A DNA stretch of 64,000 nucleotides from Vesta saturnalis (Eukaryota > Arthropoda > Insecta > Coleoptera > Lampyridae): the NCBI GenBank assembly GCA_036346205.1, contig JARFJB010001910.1, positions 1,682,501 to 1,746,500 on the forward strand, read 5' to 3'. The notes beneath the pieces were generated by a model. The model saw only the letters and a program-made list of their open reading frames with translations, did no database searches and was not told the DNA's origin. This document shows positions 23,088-32,880 of the stretch, in pieces. How positions within the stretch are numbered: the first letter of the stretch is position 1; every line of letters starts with the position of its first letter. A program made the translations under genes and the position numbers.

Positions 23088-23755
23088 TTAAAACACCTTA
23101 TCTTTCAGCCAAGTTTTACGCGGGCTACCAGACCCGGCCTTTCCTCTAACCTCACCCACATATATTTGCTTCGTTAATCTTGCGTTGATCATTCCCTCAA
23201 TGTGACCAAACCAACGTAATGTACTACTTTTATATCTATCCATCATCGTCGTTACCTCGCCACACTCCGTCATTATGCATTCATTGTACCTTCTCGTTTT
23301 ATCACACGCGCTTCTCAGGACTCTCATACCCACAGCATTTATTTTTCTTTCGTGCTTTTTTTGACATACCCATGTCTCACTTCCATACAGTACTGATGGG
23401 CCAAACACGTCATTATAGATTGCTCGTTTCACAGCTAGGCTCATGCTTTCGTTTCTCATTATCGTTCACATACTTCTAATCACTTTCCTTCCAGCATTGA
23501 CCCTTCGTCCAATTTCGCCCTCCATTGTACCATCTGCAGTAAACATTATACCCAGATCTACCAGCTCGTCCACTTGCTCCACGATTTCAGCTTGCAGAGT
23601 AAATACTCTACTCTCCTTCCCCCCTTCCCGATTCAACACCACAATCTTAGTTTTTTTGACGTTTACCTTTAGGTCCATCCTCTCACAGACTGTATCAAAC
23701 TTTCTCAGGACGGTTTGTAGCTCATCTGCACTGTCACTTAATAAGACGGGGCACG
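23088..23755 (-). pseudogene. LINE reverse transcriptase C-terminal fragment A
   Basis: Read on the minus strand: LSDSADELQTVLRKFD (just after the position of the YADD motif, which is cut off), a DLKVNVKKTKIVV block (conserved VNxxKTK), EQVDELVDLGIMF, then FGPSVLYGSETWVCQKKHER, SSTLRWFGHIEGM and a basic C-terminus GSGSPRKTWL. This is the thumb and C-terminal part of a non-LTR retrotransposon reverse transcriptase. A frame change lies near 23466. It is 5'-truncated and inserted in the 3' region of Penelope element 2. Confidence 0.85.
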
Positions 23756-23837
23756 ATTTGTTCAGTAACCGGTCTGATCGCTATGATATTACTCAAAAGA
23801 ACAATACAATTGCCTCGGATCGATGCAGGTGACACAT

Positions 23838-24195
23838 CCTTATTAAGTGACGTCTTAGTTTTAATTTCAATTTTAGCTTTTGTTGTGTTTTCTAGATCTT
23901 GAAGTAAGTGCTTTACCAATTATATGTTAAATTACCACACCACTATAATTTAACATGAGTCGTTGAAATTAAAATTAAGAATTACATAAAACGTTTTGTA
24001 TTATGATTTCATTGTTAAATAACACTTGCACTTATTGACAAAACGATTTCTTTGTTGGATTTAACTGGATTATTTTAATTAATGTCATGTTTATGTTTGT
24101 GAATCCTTATATCAATTTCAAATTGAAGTTTTTCACAACTTTACACTTACATCATAACTTGATTAAATTTTGTTAAAGTTGTTTTTTGGTTGACA
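23838..24195 (+). mobile_element. Penelope-like element 2, part 2 (3' non-coding)
   Basis: Similar to the 3' region of Penelope element 3 (60275-60475 plus 63504-63560). Shared blocks include CTTTACCAAT, a TTCACAACTTTA segment near 24128 and TTGATTAAATTTTGTTAAA near 24158. It matters because it shows what the site looked like before the hAT element entered element 3. Confidence 0.65.
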
Positions 24196-24229
24196 TTTTT
24201 AACCTTCGGCCGTTAGAGGGTGTTCTGAT

Positions 24230-24812
24230 TTAGACTTGTTTATTTATCACCATAAATTCTCCGGGCCAATTTGTTGTTTCTTGTACCTCTTGTCCCTTAT
24301 CTTTTAACACCTGTTTCATTTGCACGTCCCAAGTTCTTCTTGGTCCGCCTTTAAGTCTTCTCTGTTGTGTTCTTGCTTGGCAATTTTTTTTAACTAACCT
24401 CCAGTCACCCATTCTTGTCAAATATCCAAACCACCGTAGTTGTCTTCGATATATATCTTCTTTTATTGGTTCCATTTGAAGTTCTTCTCTGATTCTACTT
24501 ATTCCTTACTCTATCCCTCTTCGTTACTCTCATTATTCCTGTTAAATTATTATTGCTTGTATTTTGCTTTCCATTCTCCTCCCTTCCATATAATAGAACG
24601 GGTTTAACTACCTTGTTATACACTATGATTTTGGTTTTTCTTGAGATTTATTTTTTCCAAATGAAAGAATTATTTTTGGTATAGTATAATTTTGTAGCTG
24701 CTTCTAGTATGTCATTTAGTTCTGCCTTCATGTTTCCCGTTTTCTTTATTTTCAACCCTAGGTATGTAAACGACTTTACTTGTTCTATTTCTTTACCCTT
24801 CAGTTTTACATT
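24230..24812 (-). pseudogene. LINE reverse transcriptase C-terminal fragment B
   Basis: Minus-strand pieces in order are VKLKGKEIEQVKSFTYLGLK (24780-24720), an AELNDILEAATKLYYT block, and RRQLRWFGYLTRMGDWRL with a basic tail GGPRRTWDVQMKQVL (24450-24300). This is the C-terminal region of a different non-LTR reverse transcriptase from fragment A. It abuts the copia fragment at about 24812. Frameshifts lie between the two blocks. Confidence 0.8.
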
Positions 24813-24850
24813 TAGATGGAGTAAAGAAATCTCGCCTAGTGGCAAAGGGA
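24813..24850 (+). mobile_element. Copia element, 5' side of the Polinton insertion
   Basis: Only 38 bp, but it reads KKSRLVAKG, the copia reverse-transcriptase motif that continues on the far side of the Polinton (31741 onwards: KGYQ... then YTPVTRMPTIKM). The last six bases, AAGGGA, are the left target duplication. Confidence 0.8.
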
Positions 24851-25567
24851 AGTAGAACACAGACACATCGCGCCGTCATCTTGGATTTTGTGGGGCACCT
24901 TCCCCTCCACTTTTTGTACTCACCCACGTGGGAGGCGTATATTTGGTGGGTGGGGTCGGCTTCTTTTTGGGGGCCTTTTTCAACCCTTGGGCGGAGTTGG
25001 GCCACTAATTAAGGTCCTTTTGGCACTATTAAGAGCCTTTTTGGCTGTATACTCCTTGGAGATTAGGCAATTTCGCGTACATGCAGTGTTCTGATTGGAG
25101 GGATTAAAACTAGGCCACGCCCCACCTTTTAACCGATTTTTCGTGCGTGCACCCGCCTCTCTGGCTTCTGATTGGTCCTCAGTTCCACCACTAAGCCGCT
25201 GTTCTCTGATTGGAGGACTAAGTCTCTGCATTCTGATTGGTTATGGCGGGGAAATTTGAATCTGTATTCTAATAAGGGGCCTCAATGCTAACTTGTAAAA
25301 CATGTGCAGGTCTTCGAAATTTGTTCTCGGGCCTTCGCTCCTGTCGCAGCCCCCTGGTTGGAAATGGTATGGGGCCCTAACCTTATAAGACAAGTGCAGA
25401 AACTAGCTCTTAGGACTTGGTCCCGAAACTTTAAGACCGGACTTGTATCAGGATCTGCGCCCCTTGTCTTGGCCCCCTTTGAGATAAAATTGATTTTTAG
25501 CGCCATCCAGTGATGTATAGACTAATGAAGATTTTTCTGCAATCGAAGTTGATCATGCACACCTCTC
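24851..25567. repeat. Polinton left terminal inverted repeat
   Basis: About 717 bp matching 30911-31740 in reverse complement. It contains four TGATTGG (CCAAT) boxes at roughly 25092, 25168, 25208 and 25232, a GC-rich outer segment and internal repeats of a CCTTATAAGACAAGTGCAGA block. It is shorter than the right copy by about 110 bp, mainly from loss of repeat units between 25410 and 25500. Confidence 0.92.
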
Positions 25568-26264
25568 TATTTCTTTCTCTCTCTCTCTCGTTTATCCGTT
25601 TCTATCTCTATTTCGGCTCTTTCTCACACACAAACAAATGAATTAATTAATTAAGCACATGAATCTCAAACAAATCATGCTAGATCAAATCAATCAGATC
25701 AATCTCAATCGATCAATCAACCAAAATCAATAAACCATGTCTTACAGTTTGCGGAAACCAGCTTGCAGTTCAAAAACTGATTTGGTTTAATTAATTACAG
25801 TTTGCTTGCTCAAAATCAGCCACAGTTAAAAATACCATATTGCTATAACGGAAATAAAAGACAAAAGGTTTTAACGGTTTATTATTATATGCGAATCAAT
25901 AACGACGAAGTTTAAAACCAACAAATACGTACCGCATAATGCTATTAATTAATTTTAAAAAATAGCATAACACTCACACCTTTATGTAATTAACGAAATA
26001 AATGGGTAGAGATCGGGTAGAATAAGAGCTGATGCAGAGTTGGTTGATTTATTATAATAACACATTAAAATCTTTATTGGCATTTTTGTGAACAATATCA
26101 AGTAAAACATATATTAAAAAATAATACGCATACCTTCAGATGTGTTTTTCTTTCAACTGTTCGAATAATAACGGCGTTGGAGAAGTAAACTACATATTCA
26201 AATATTTTATACAGTTCACTAAAAATATCTACAATTTTCCAATCAGTTACGTCAACCCGCTAGT
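25568..26264. other. Polinton interior without a recognised gene
   Basis: Begins with a CT-rich tract (25560-25630) and continues as AT-rich sequence with no ORF of note. Genes normally present in this class and missing here (DNA polymerase B, ATPase) may have been lost from this interval. Confidence 0.5.
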
Positions 26265-26741
26265 ATAACAATCAGCGGCGATGAAGATGGTATCAGGGAT
26301 TCACCGAAACGCAAAGGTCTGGCAGACGACGAGATAGTATCAATACTGCCTGTTCCATACAGGAAGAAAGTGATGCTTTCTTGGGTATACTGAATGCGGT
26401 GTGGTAATGTATTTTGGGATAATAGAGGTACTGTCACAATAAAAGGTGAGATCATCCCTCATTCTAACATTATCGATCTGGTTCACGAAACGTTAAGACA
26501 GCGAAAAACTACAAACCCACACGGCTGGTGACAGTTTGCGACGTACATTAAAGAAATAAATATACCACGAGGGTTTACCGGAATTACTCGAAGACGTGAT
26601 GCTACTGTATCACCCAACATAGAACCGAGCCTCAAAACAATAAGTGAGAATCACGATGCCGATAGTGAATCGAGGGAAACCCCACGAATATCCTTTCAAA
26701 AAAGAAGAATTTCACTAGATTGGGGTACGTGGAGGACGTAA
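26265..26741 (+). pseudogene. Conserved Polinton ORF upstream of integrase
   Basis: One frame runs the length with two in-frame TGA codons. It contains ILPVPYRKKVMLSWV, GEIIPHSNIIDLVHETLRQR and EINIPRGFTGI, which I associate with an uncharacterised protein found next to the integrase in insect and cnidarian Polintons. The C-terminal part is rich in Ser, Glu and Arg. The stop at 26739-26741 is one base from the integrase ATG at 26743, a compact arrangement. Function unknown. Confidence 0.55.
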
Positions 26742-26742
26742 C

Positions 26743-27794
26743 ATGGATGCTGTATACTATGATCCAGAGCATCCTGGCGGGTTTGCGGGTATAACACCTT
26801 TAGTTAATGCTGTAAAAGGTAGATATGGTGCAGTGAAAAGATGACTGCAGGGTCAGGAGACATACGGTTCATAAACGTGTCAGAAAAAAATTTCCTCGTA
26901 ATAGGTAGGTGTATTGTGAGCAACATTTACGAGCTGCGGCGAGCGAATCTTTGAGATATGCGAACTTTAAGTAAACACAATAGTGGATATAACTACATAC
27001 TAACGGTTATTGATGTGTTTACCAAGAGGGCCTGGGCAAGAGTTCTTAAAACGAAGACAGCAGCGTCTGTAATTGAAGCATTTACCGCAATTTTTAAGGA
27101 AAGTGAGCCTACAGCTGCAAATCTACAGACGGATAAAGGCAAGGGGTTTGTGGCAGTCAGTGTACAAAACTTTTTCAAGAAACAAAATATCAATTTCTAT
27201 GTATCAAATAACCCTGATGTAAAAGCATCTGTAGTTGAAAGATTTAATAAAACATTGAAGACAAAGATGTGGCGTTATTTCACCTACAAAAATTCCTACA
27301 GGTATATTGATGTGCTCCAAAAACTTGTGACTGCTTACAACAATAGCCCTCATTAAACTATAAAGATGGCTCCTGCGTCTGTAAACGATGAAAACATTTT
27401 GGAAGTGAGGAATAACCTGTACGCGAAAGGCTCAGGCACACCACGTTATCCGAAACATAAAGCAGGTGAACATGTTAGAATCTCCAGAACTAAGTACACC
27501 TTTGAGAAGCGATATGAAACGAACTGGAGCGAGGAAGTATTTACAATTAGTGCAGTGATAAAAAAAAGACCTCCAGTTTATCGCATAGGCGATCTTAATA
27601 ACGATCCCGTTGCGGGTACCTTTTACGAGGAGGAGTTGCAAGTTGTTACGGTTAATAAAGACGCCCTTTTCAAAGTCGATAAGATTTTAGCAGAGACGGG
27701 CCCCGGACGATACAAGCAATACCTGGTCAAGTGGCGTGGATACAGGGACAAATTTAATAGATGGGTATTAGCTTCGCAGCTGAGAGATATATAA
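26743..27794 (+). pseudogene. Polinton integrase with chromodomain
   Basis: The N-terminus is MDAVYYDPEHPGGFAG. An rve core follows with catalytic Asp in YILTVIDVFTKRAW (27000), Asp in NLQTDKGKGF (27130) and Glu in NNPDVKASVVERFNKTLK (27240). A C-terminal chromodomain has QYLVKWRGYRDKFNRW (27715-27760). This type of enzyme inserts the element and makes the 6-bp target duplication. Breaks: a TGA after AVKR (about 26842), a frameshift between 26850 and 26920, a TGA at 26952-26954 and a TAA at 27354-27356. The DDE triad itself is intact. Confidence 0.9.
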
Positions 27795-27795
27795 A

Positions 27796-28614
27796 ATGGA
27801 GTTTTATCTTACCTTAAAGTAATAGTTCCATGACGTACTTTCCTGGCAATATGACGTCAAGTTTTATTACACAACTGCCAAAATGAATAAGATTAACAGG
27901 TTCATGGGTTGCAGGCATATCGGAAAATCACTACCCTTGTACTTTTGCCGCTGTAAGTGCGACAGACAATTTAATTTATTATAGAACTGATCAACCCCCA
28001 GGAGAAAAGGATGTGTTAGAGACGATATTAAACAAGGCTGCATCACATTTTCAACACGGCAGCGAGTAAGCCATGTATATTGAGGACGAATGGTATGTGT
28101 TACGTTTCGCCTCGGGGAAATATGCCAACATTAACGAAATTGCCAGTGAGCTAAATAACCACGAGTTAACAAGTAAATTGCTAACAATCGAATACCATAA
28201 TCTAACTAAGCGCGTCACTACGAAATTAAAAACCTCCCTCTCGCTGTTCGGATTCTCACAACGTTTAGCCTTACAGCTGGGTTATCGGCCGTATCAAAAC
28301 ATAGCTATGGAACCAATACCCCCGCACCCCGCTAGTATATTGATAGGATTACCAACGCAGATGTTTGTTTATTGCGACAACGTTGAACCGCAAATATTGG
28401 GCGACATCTCCGCTTATGCGTATAATAAACATTACTTCTGAAAACTACGCTTACGAAGGTCATAAAGATGTGGTTTTTCACCGACACACTACATGCCTGT
28501 GATGACACGGGAATTTGAAAACATTGAGATTAATATAAAAACAGATACGGGTGCAGAATGCCATTCGAGTTTGGGACGTCGTGTCTGAAGCTACACTTTA
28601 AGAAGGTGCAATAA
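27796..28614 (+). pseudogene. Polinton penton-like minor capsid protein
   Basis: Starts MEFYLTLK at 27796, immediately after the integrase stop, and ends with LHFKKVQ and a stop at 28612-28614. Middle blocks include YVLRFASGKYANINEIASEL and PTQMFVYCDNVEPQILGD. The C-terminal part has HYMPVMTREFENIEINI and TDTGAECHF. This layout is that of the single-jelly-roll penton-like protein of Polintons. Several frameshifts (near 27820, 27880, 28060, 28440 and 28570) break it. The penton name comes from family resemblance; the sequence alone shows only a conserved Polinton protein. Confidence 0.7.
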
Positions 28615-28640
28615 TGGTTTGCCCTTATTAACAATGTTAT

Positions 28641-29028
28641 ATGAATCAGGCCGGTAACGGCATTGGATCTATTTAGAGGCCCACCATATCAGCGTGGTCA
28701 CGGAATCGGAAGCTGGATAGGTGGTATATTTAAAAGTATAATACCGTTATTTAAGTCTGGTGCAAAGGCCATTGGAAAAGAAGCTCTCAGAACTGGTGCT
28801 AATATTCTTGGTGACGTCACAGAGCATCGATCTGTTAAGGAATCGTTTCATGAAAGATTTCACGAGGCAGCTAGAAATCTTAAACGTAAAGCTGATGAGA
28901 AAGTCGATAAAATGATGGAGGGTTCGGGCTATAAAAGAGTACGTCTGGCCGATAATAACCAGTCTCTACCGAGAGCTGTTGCCGCTAAGAAGAAGAAACC
29001 TACTTACGACGACATATTTTCAAGATAA
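28641..29028 (+). pseudogene. Small basic Polinton virion-associated protein
   Basis: The frame opens at ATG 28641 (MNQAGNGIGSI), shifts by one base near 28670 and then runs as FRGPPYQRGHGIGSWIGGIF to a stop at 29026-29028. It has an N-terminal Gly-rich amphipathic segment, GGIFKSIIPLFKSGAKAIGK, a Lys/Arg-rich middle and a C-terminal KKKPTYDDIFSR. Size, basic character and position before the major capsid gene suggest the small minor capsid/membrane-active protein of Polintons, comparable with adenovirus pVI. The stop overlaps the next start as TAATG. Confidence 0.6.
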
Positions 29029-29946
29029 TGGCTTTTCTACACGCTCAATCATGTGAATGCGTCAAGTCCGAATTGGATTTGTTCATTTTACCGTCGACGC
29101 AGACTAGTGCCGAGGGTGGTAAATGGATATTTTACAAGGCATTATCAGCTCTTAGTGATGATGCCCCTATAGAATTTATAGTGCCCGAAAATGGAAACGA
29201 TTATATAGATTTAAGTCAGACCATGTTGTACATCACAGCTAAAGTTCTGAAGCAAAATGATACAGCACTTACTGATGCGGATGTTGTTGTAGCACCGGTA
29301 AACAATTGGATGCATTCGCTTTTCTCACAAGTGGAGGTTTACTTGAAGATGGTGTCAGAACCAAACACCTACGCCTACCGCTCATATATCGAAACGTTAC
29401 TAAATTATGGAAAGGAGGCCAAGAGTTCACATCTAGGTTGTACCTTATGGCACAATGATACAACTGGGCAGATGAATACACTGGGAAACGCAAATAACGG
29501 TTTCTCGAAACGTCAAGTACTTGCAGCGAGCAGCAAACAAATCGAGATGATTGATAAGCGGTCTTGAATTAAAGGCTAAATTGGTACGATTAAGAGATAC
29601 CTTTAGTCTAATGGCGGTGCAAGGTTCAAATTACTAGACGCGAATTATGGACGCTGGTTTACTGCTGAGACGTATAAGAATCAATACCACCATTAAAATT
29701 GCACACACTAAAGCTTTAGAAACAACTGCGGCAAAATATCCTGTTACAAGGACCGACATAAAAGTGTTAACTATACGTACAGGCATACAGCGAAAATCAT
29801 TGGATAGTATCTTCCTGGGGCAGTTACCTAGACGATGTATCGTAGGTTTTGTCACAAATAAAGCCTTCTACGGTGATCACCCCTCAAATCCATTCAATTT
29901 TAGAAGGGACAGCTCTAGATCACAAACAGCATCCAGCAGCAAGTGA
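29028..29946 (+). pseudogene. Polinton major capsid protein, 3'-truncated
   Basis: Begins MAFLHAQSCECVKSELDLF at 29028, overlapping the previous stop by one base. Conserved blocks: FIVPENGNDYIDLSQTMLYI, VNNWMHSLFSQVEVYL and YAYRSYIETLLNYGKEAKSS. After a frameshift near 29560 come ELKAKLVRLRDTFSLM, KYPVTRTDIKVLTIRTGI and GQLPRRCIVGFVTNKAF up to NPFNF. This is the double-jelly-roll major capsid family of Polintons. A TAG lies at 29638-29640, and the C-terminal third is missing after NPFNF, so no full capsomer protein can be made. Confidence 0.85.
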
Positions 29947-29952
29947 AAGAAG

Positions 29953-30428
29953 ATGGACGCATACTTGGACTTACAAGGGTTTAGAGGTGATAACAAATTC
30001 ATACCGAAAGAAATTGCCGTGATTACAGATCATGGTTCGTTACCTCGAGATTATTTTATATTAATGCCCATGTCAAGACAGATAAGGTATTTAGAGGATA
30101 AATATCACGGCTTGAAATGGCGGTCAGAGTACGTGCCATACAACGATTTACAAGAGGAGCTGATAAGAACTCTGCTAGCGATTAACAAAATTCACGTTAA
30201 GGGTAGTACAAACAACAGTTTTTAAGATTCCTTAACAAACCAATACTAAACTTGGACGAGATTGGTTGTCCGTCGATTAAAAAATTGAAAAAGGAAGCAA
30301 AGACGTATAGTTGTTTAAACCTTAAGATCGAGGAGCCTATGTGCGACCTGGAAAACGCATTACTACTGCAAGACTGCGCGCATATTAATTCGAAAGATGT
30401 ATGCTGTACAAGTGTTGAAACGTTTTAA
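29953..30428 (+). pseudogene. Conserved Polinton-associated ORF of unknown function
   Basis: Starts MDAYLDLQGFRGDNKFIPKE, followed by IAVITD and, after a gap, DKYHGLKWRSEYVPYNDL. A frameshift near 30225 leads to NLDEIGCPSIKKLKKEAKTY and a tail with ALLLQDCAHINS. The same pattern (DLQGF... GCPSL.. L.) is known to me from uncharacterised insect and hydra proteins in mobile elements. The DLQGF start is faintly like a DEDD nuclease motif, but I do not claim activity. Confidence 0.5.
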
Positions 30429-30429
30429 A

Positions 30430-30842
30430 TCGATCCCCAGCCACAATAATGTGTTTCGACTTGTATGTGCTTCTAATCAGCTACCTCGACACACACTAGA
30501 CCTTATGCAATTATTGTGAACACGGATCCAACAAACAAACCAGGTCAGCATTGGACTGCTATCTACATTGACGAGAATGGTAATGTGAAATATTTGGATT
30601 CCTTTAGACAAACCCCACTAGGTTACCATTTACGTTTCCTTGAGAAGAATTCTGTATGGTCCCGCTACAACAAAACGACGTTGCAGGATTACCATTCGGA
30701 TGAATGTGGACTTTATACGATAATGTTTTTGTATTTTAGAATAAATAATTTACCAATGCTTGATTTTGTAAATAAGTTTTTTACTACATGTTTAGTTATA
30801 AATGGTGAGACAATCAAGTTACTGTATAATGTTGGTTTTTAA
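30430..30842 (+). pseudogene. Adenain-like cysteine protease (Polinton PRO)
   Basis: The open frame 30516-30842 gives the C-terminal two thirds. It has His in GQHWTAIYID, Asp in KYLDSFRQTPLG and Cys in YHSDECGLYTIMFLYFR, the His-Asp-Cys order of adenovirus-type (C5/Ulp1-fold) proteases. These proteases mature capsid proteins in adenoviruses and are a Polinton hallmark. The first part of the protein (30430-30515) is in shifted frames. The triad is present, but the copy is partial. Confidence 0.82.
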
Positions 30843-30910
30843 CCATTCTACTCTGATAAATAAAAGCGTTTTTAGTAGTTTAGCTGTTTTAATTAAGAGT
30901 TCCGTAACAA

Positions 30911-31740
30911 AAGAGACGTGCATGATCAACTTCTATTGCAGAAAAATGTTCATTAGTCTATACACCACTAGATGGCCCTACTAACAAATTCAGGTTTCGC
31001 AACAAGGGGGCCGGGACGCCGACCTAACACAAATTCTTATAACTGTCTTACAAGGCTAGGGCCTATTATTAGAATAGAATTTTTTCTATCACAGGGCAAA
31101 GGCGTACACCTGTCTTATAAGATTAGGTTAGGACCCACATACAATTGCACCAAGGGGGACACGATAGGGGCCTAACCCCAAGAGCTAGTTTCTGCACTTG
31201 TCTTATAAGGTTAGGGTCCCATACCATTTCCAACCAAGGGGCCGCAATAGGGGCGAAGGCCCGAGGACAAATTTCTAAGACCTACACATGTGATACAAGT
31301 TAGCATTAGGGCCCCTTATTAAAATACAAATTCAAATTTCCCCACCATAACCAATCAGAATGCAGAGACTTAGTCCTCCAATCAGAGAACAGCGCCTTAG
31401 TGGTGGGGATAAGGACCAATCAGAAGCCAGAGAGGCGGGTGCACGCACGACCAATCGGTTAAAAGGTGGGGGCGTGGCCTAGTTTTAAACCCTCCAATCA
31501 GAGCACTGCATGTACGCACAATTGCATAACCTCCAAGGAGTATACAGCCAAAATAGCTCTTAATATTGCCAAAAGGACCTTAACTAGGGGCCCAACTCCG
31601 CTTAAGGGTTGAAAAAGGCCCCCGAAAGGAAGCCGACCCCACCCTCCTAATATACGCCTCCTACGTCGGTGAGAATAAAAAGTGGAGGGGAAGGTGCCCC
31701 ATAAATCCAAGATGGCGGCACAAGGTGTCTGTGTTCTACT
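30911..31740. repeat. Polinton right terminal inverted repeat
   Basis: About 830 bp, the reverse complement of the left TIR with extra units. Four degenerate tandem units of roughly 75-95 bp lie at 31000-31320. They share CTTATAAGACAAGTGCAG-like cores: one at 31190-31210, one at about 31110, one at about 31040 and a diverged one at 31290. CCAATCAGA boxes occur at about 31350, 31378, 31416 and 31494. Confidence 0.92.
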
Positions 31741-32880
31741 AAGGGTTATCAAGAGGACTCTTAAGAGGAGCTATATACACCTGTGACGAGAATGCCAACG
31801 ATCAAAATGTTTATTAACCATGCGCTGCAAAATAATTTGAAAATAACACAACTAGACTTTCCAACGGCCTTTTTTAAACGAAAAATTAAAATCAGGTATA
31901 AAGCTCCCTGAAGGTATTAATTACGATAACCGAAAAGTACTGAAACGCAATAAATCCTTATATGGTTTAAAGGAAGCTCCAATAGCTTGGAACGACTGTT
32001 TTCATAACTTTGTGACAACACATTGAAGAACAAGAAGAAATTATTGAAAATGTTACCTACCTTGAAATCATTGGTTCTCTTACATGCTTATCAACTACAA
32101 CTCGCCCAGACATAGATTTTAGCAAGACTGATCTTGGACGATTTTTAGACAATCCAACATTAAGTGGAAAGCAGCAAAACGACTCCTTAAGAATATTAAC
32201 AAATTAAAAATTTGAATCTCACTTTCAAGAAAAATATTAAAGATGGTATTATTGCGTTTGTGGATGCCGACTGGGCATCAGATAAAAAAGACAGCAAAAG
32301 CGTAAGAGGCATGGCTGTTTTACTTCATGGAGCTCAAAGAAACGACAAACAATTGCTCTTTCTTCCGCTGAGAGTGAGTACGTGGCAGCTGCAACGGGTG
32401 TTGTTGCTGAATTAATTTATGTACAGAATTTGCAGTTGACTTTATTAGAGAAATTCCAATATCAATAATTTATATTGACAACCAGAGTGCTATATCCATG
32501 ATAAAAAAAAACGAAAATACACGACGAACTAAACATATAGATTATTATAAGTTTTGTTATGAACGATAATATGTTTAAAAGTAAATATGTAATAAAAAAG
32601 CATTATAATTTTATTAAAGACATAAATAAAAAGTTTAACTCGAGTAGGATTTGAACTTACGATCTGTACTTTGCTAGAGTTTTAAGCAAACCTTAAATAT
32701 TAAATTTCACTGCAAACGTGATCATGTGGATAAAGGTGATGTTCAAGTTGACTATATTCCGTCCGAGGACAATCTAGCACACATTTTACAAAACCATTGT
32801 GTAATATCGAATTGCATAAAAAATCAACATTACGTCGTTTTACTTTTTGATTTTGTAATAACAGCTCACCCATGTTAACA
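31741..32880 (+). pseudogene. Copia (Ty1/copia) reverse transcriptase and RNase H relic
   Basis: Continues the frame cut at 24850: KGYQ, then YTPVTRMPTIKM, a QLDFPTAF block (31845-31870, RT motif with catalytic Asp), KSLYGLKEAPIAWN (31945-31990), TTRPDIDFS (32098), RNase H DADWASDKKDSKSVRG (32258-32310), ALSSAESEYVAAATG (32352-32400), IYIDNQSAISMI (32470) and finally VDYIPSEDNLAHIL (32745-32790). Stops, frameshifts and deletions break it. An unrelated insert of about 155 bp lies at 32540-32695, between RRTKHID and IKFHCKRDH. Confidence 0.85.

Larger units (their letters stand above)
24851..31740 (+). mobile_element. Polinton/Maverick element, 6.9 kb, internally reduced
   Basis: Terminal inverted repeats of about 0.7-0.8 kb begin AGTAGAACACAGACAC at both ends, with the AG start and CT end typical of the group. 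Six-base target duplications flank it (AAGGGA 24845-24850; AAGGGT 31741-31746). The interior carries, left to right, a conserved ORF, a retroviral-type integrase with chromodomain, a penton-like protein, a small basic virion protein, a major capsid protein, a conserved ORF and an adenain-like protease. No protein-primed DNA polymerase B and no packaging ATPase were found. Complete elements are usually 15-20 kb, so this is a deletion derivative. All genes carry stops or frameshifts. Confidence 0.92.

Noticed and set aside
23219..23832. Plus-strand frames opposite LINE fragment A
   Set aside because: Shadows of the minus-strand reverse transcriptase, which has recognisable motifs.
24888..25513. 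Open frames on both strands in the Polinton left TIR
   Set aside because: GC-rich non-coding inverted repeat; the frames are short, overlap on both strands and match no Polinton protein.
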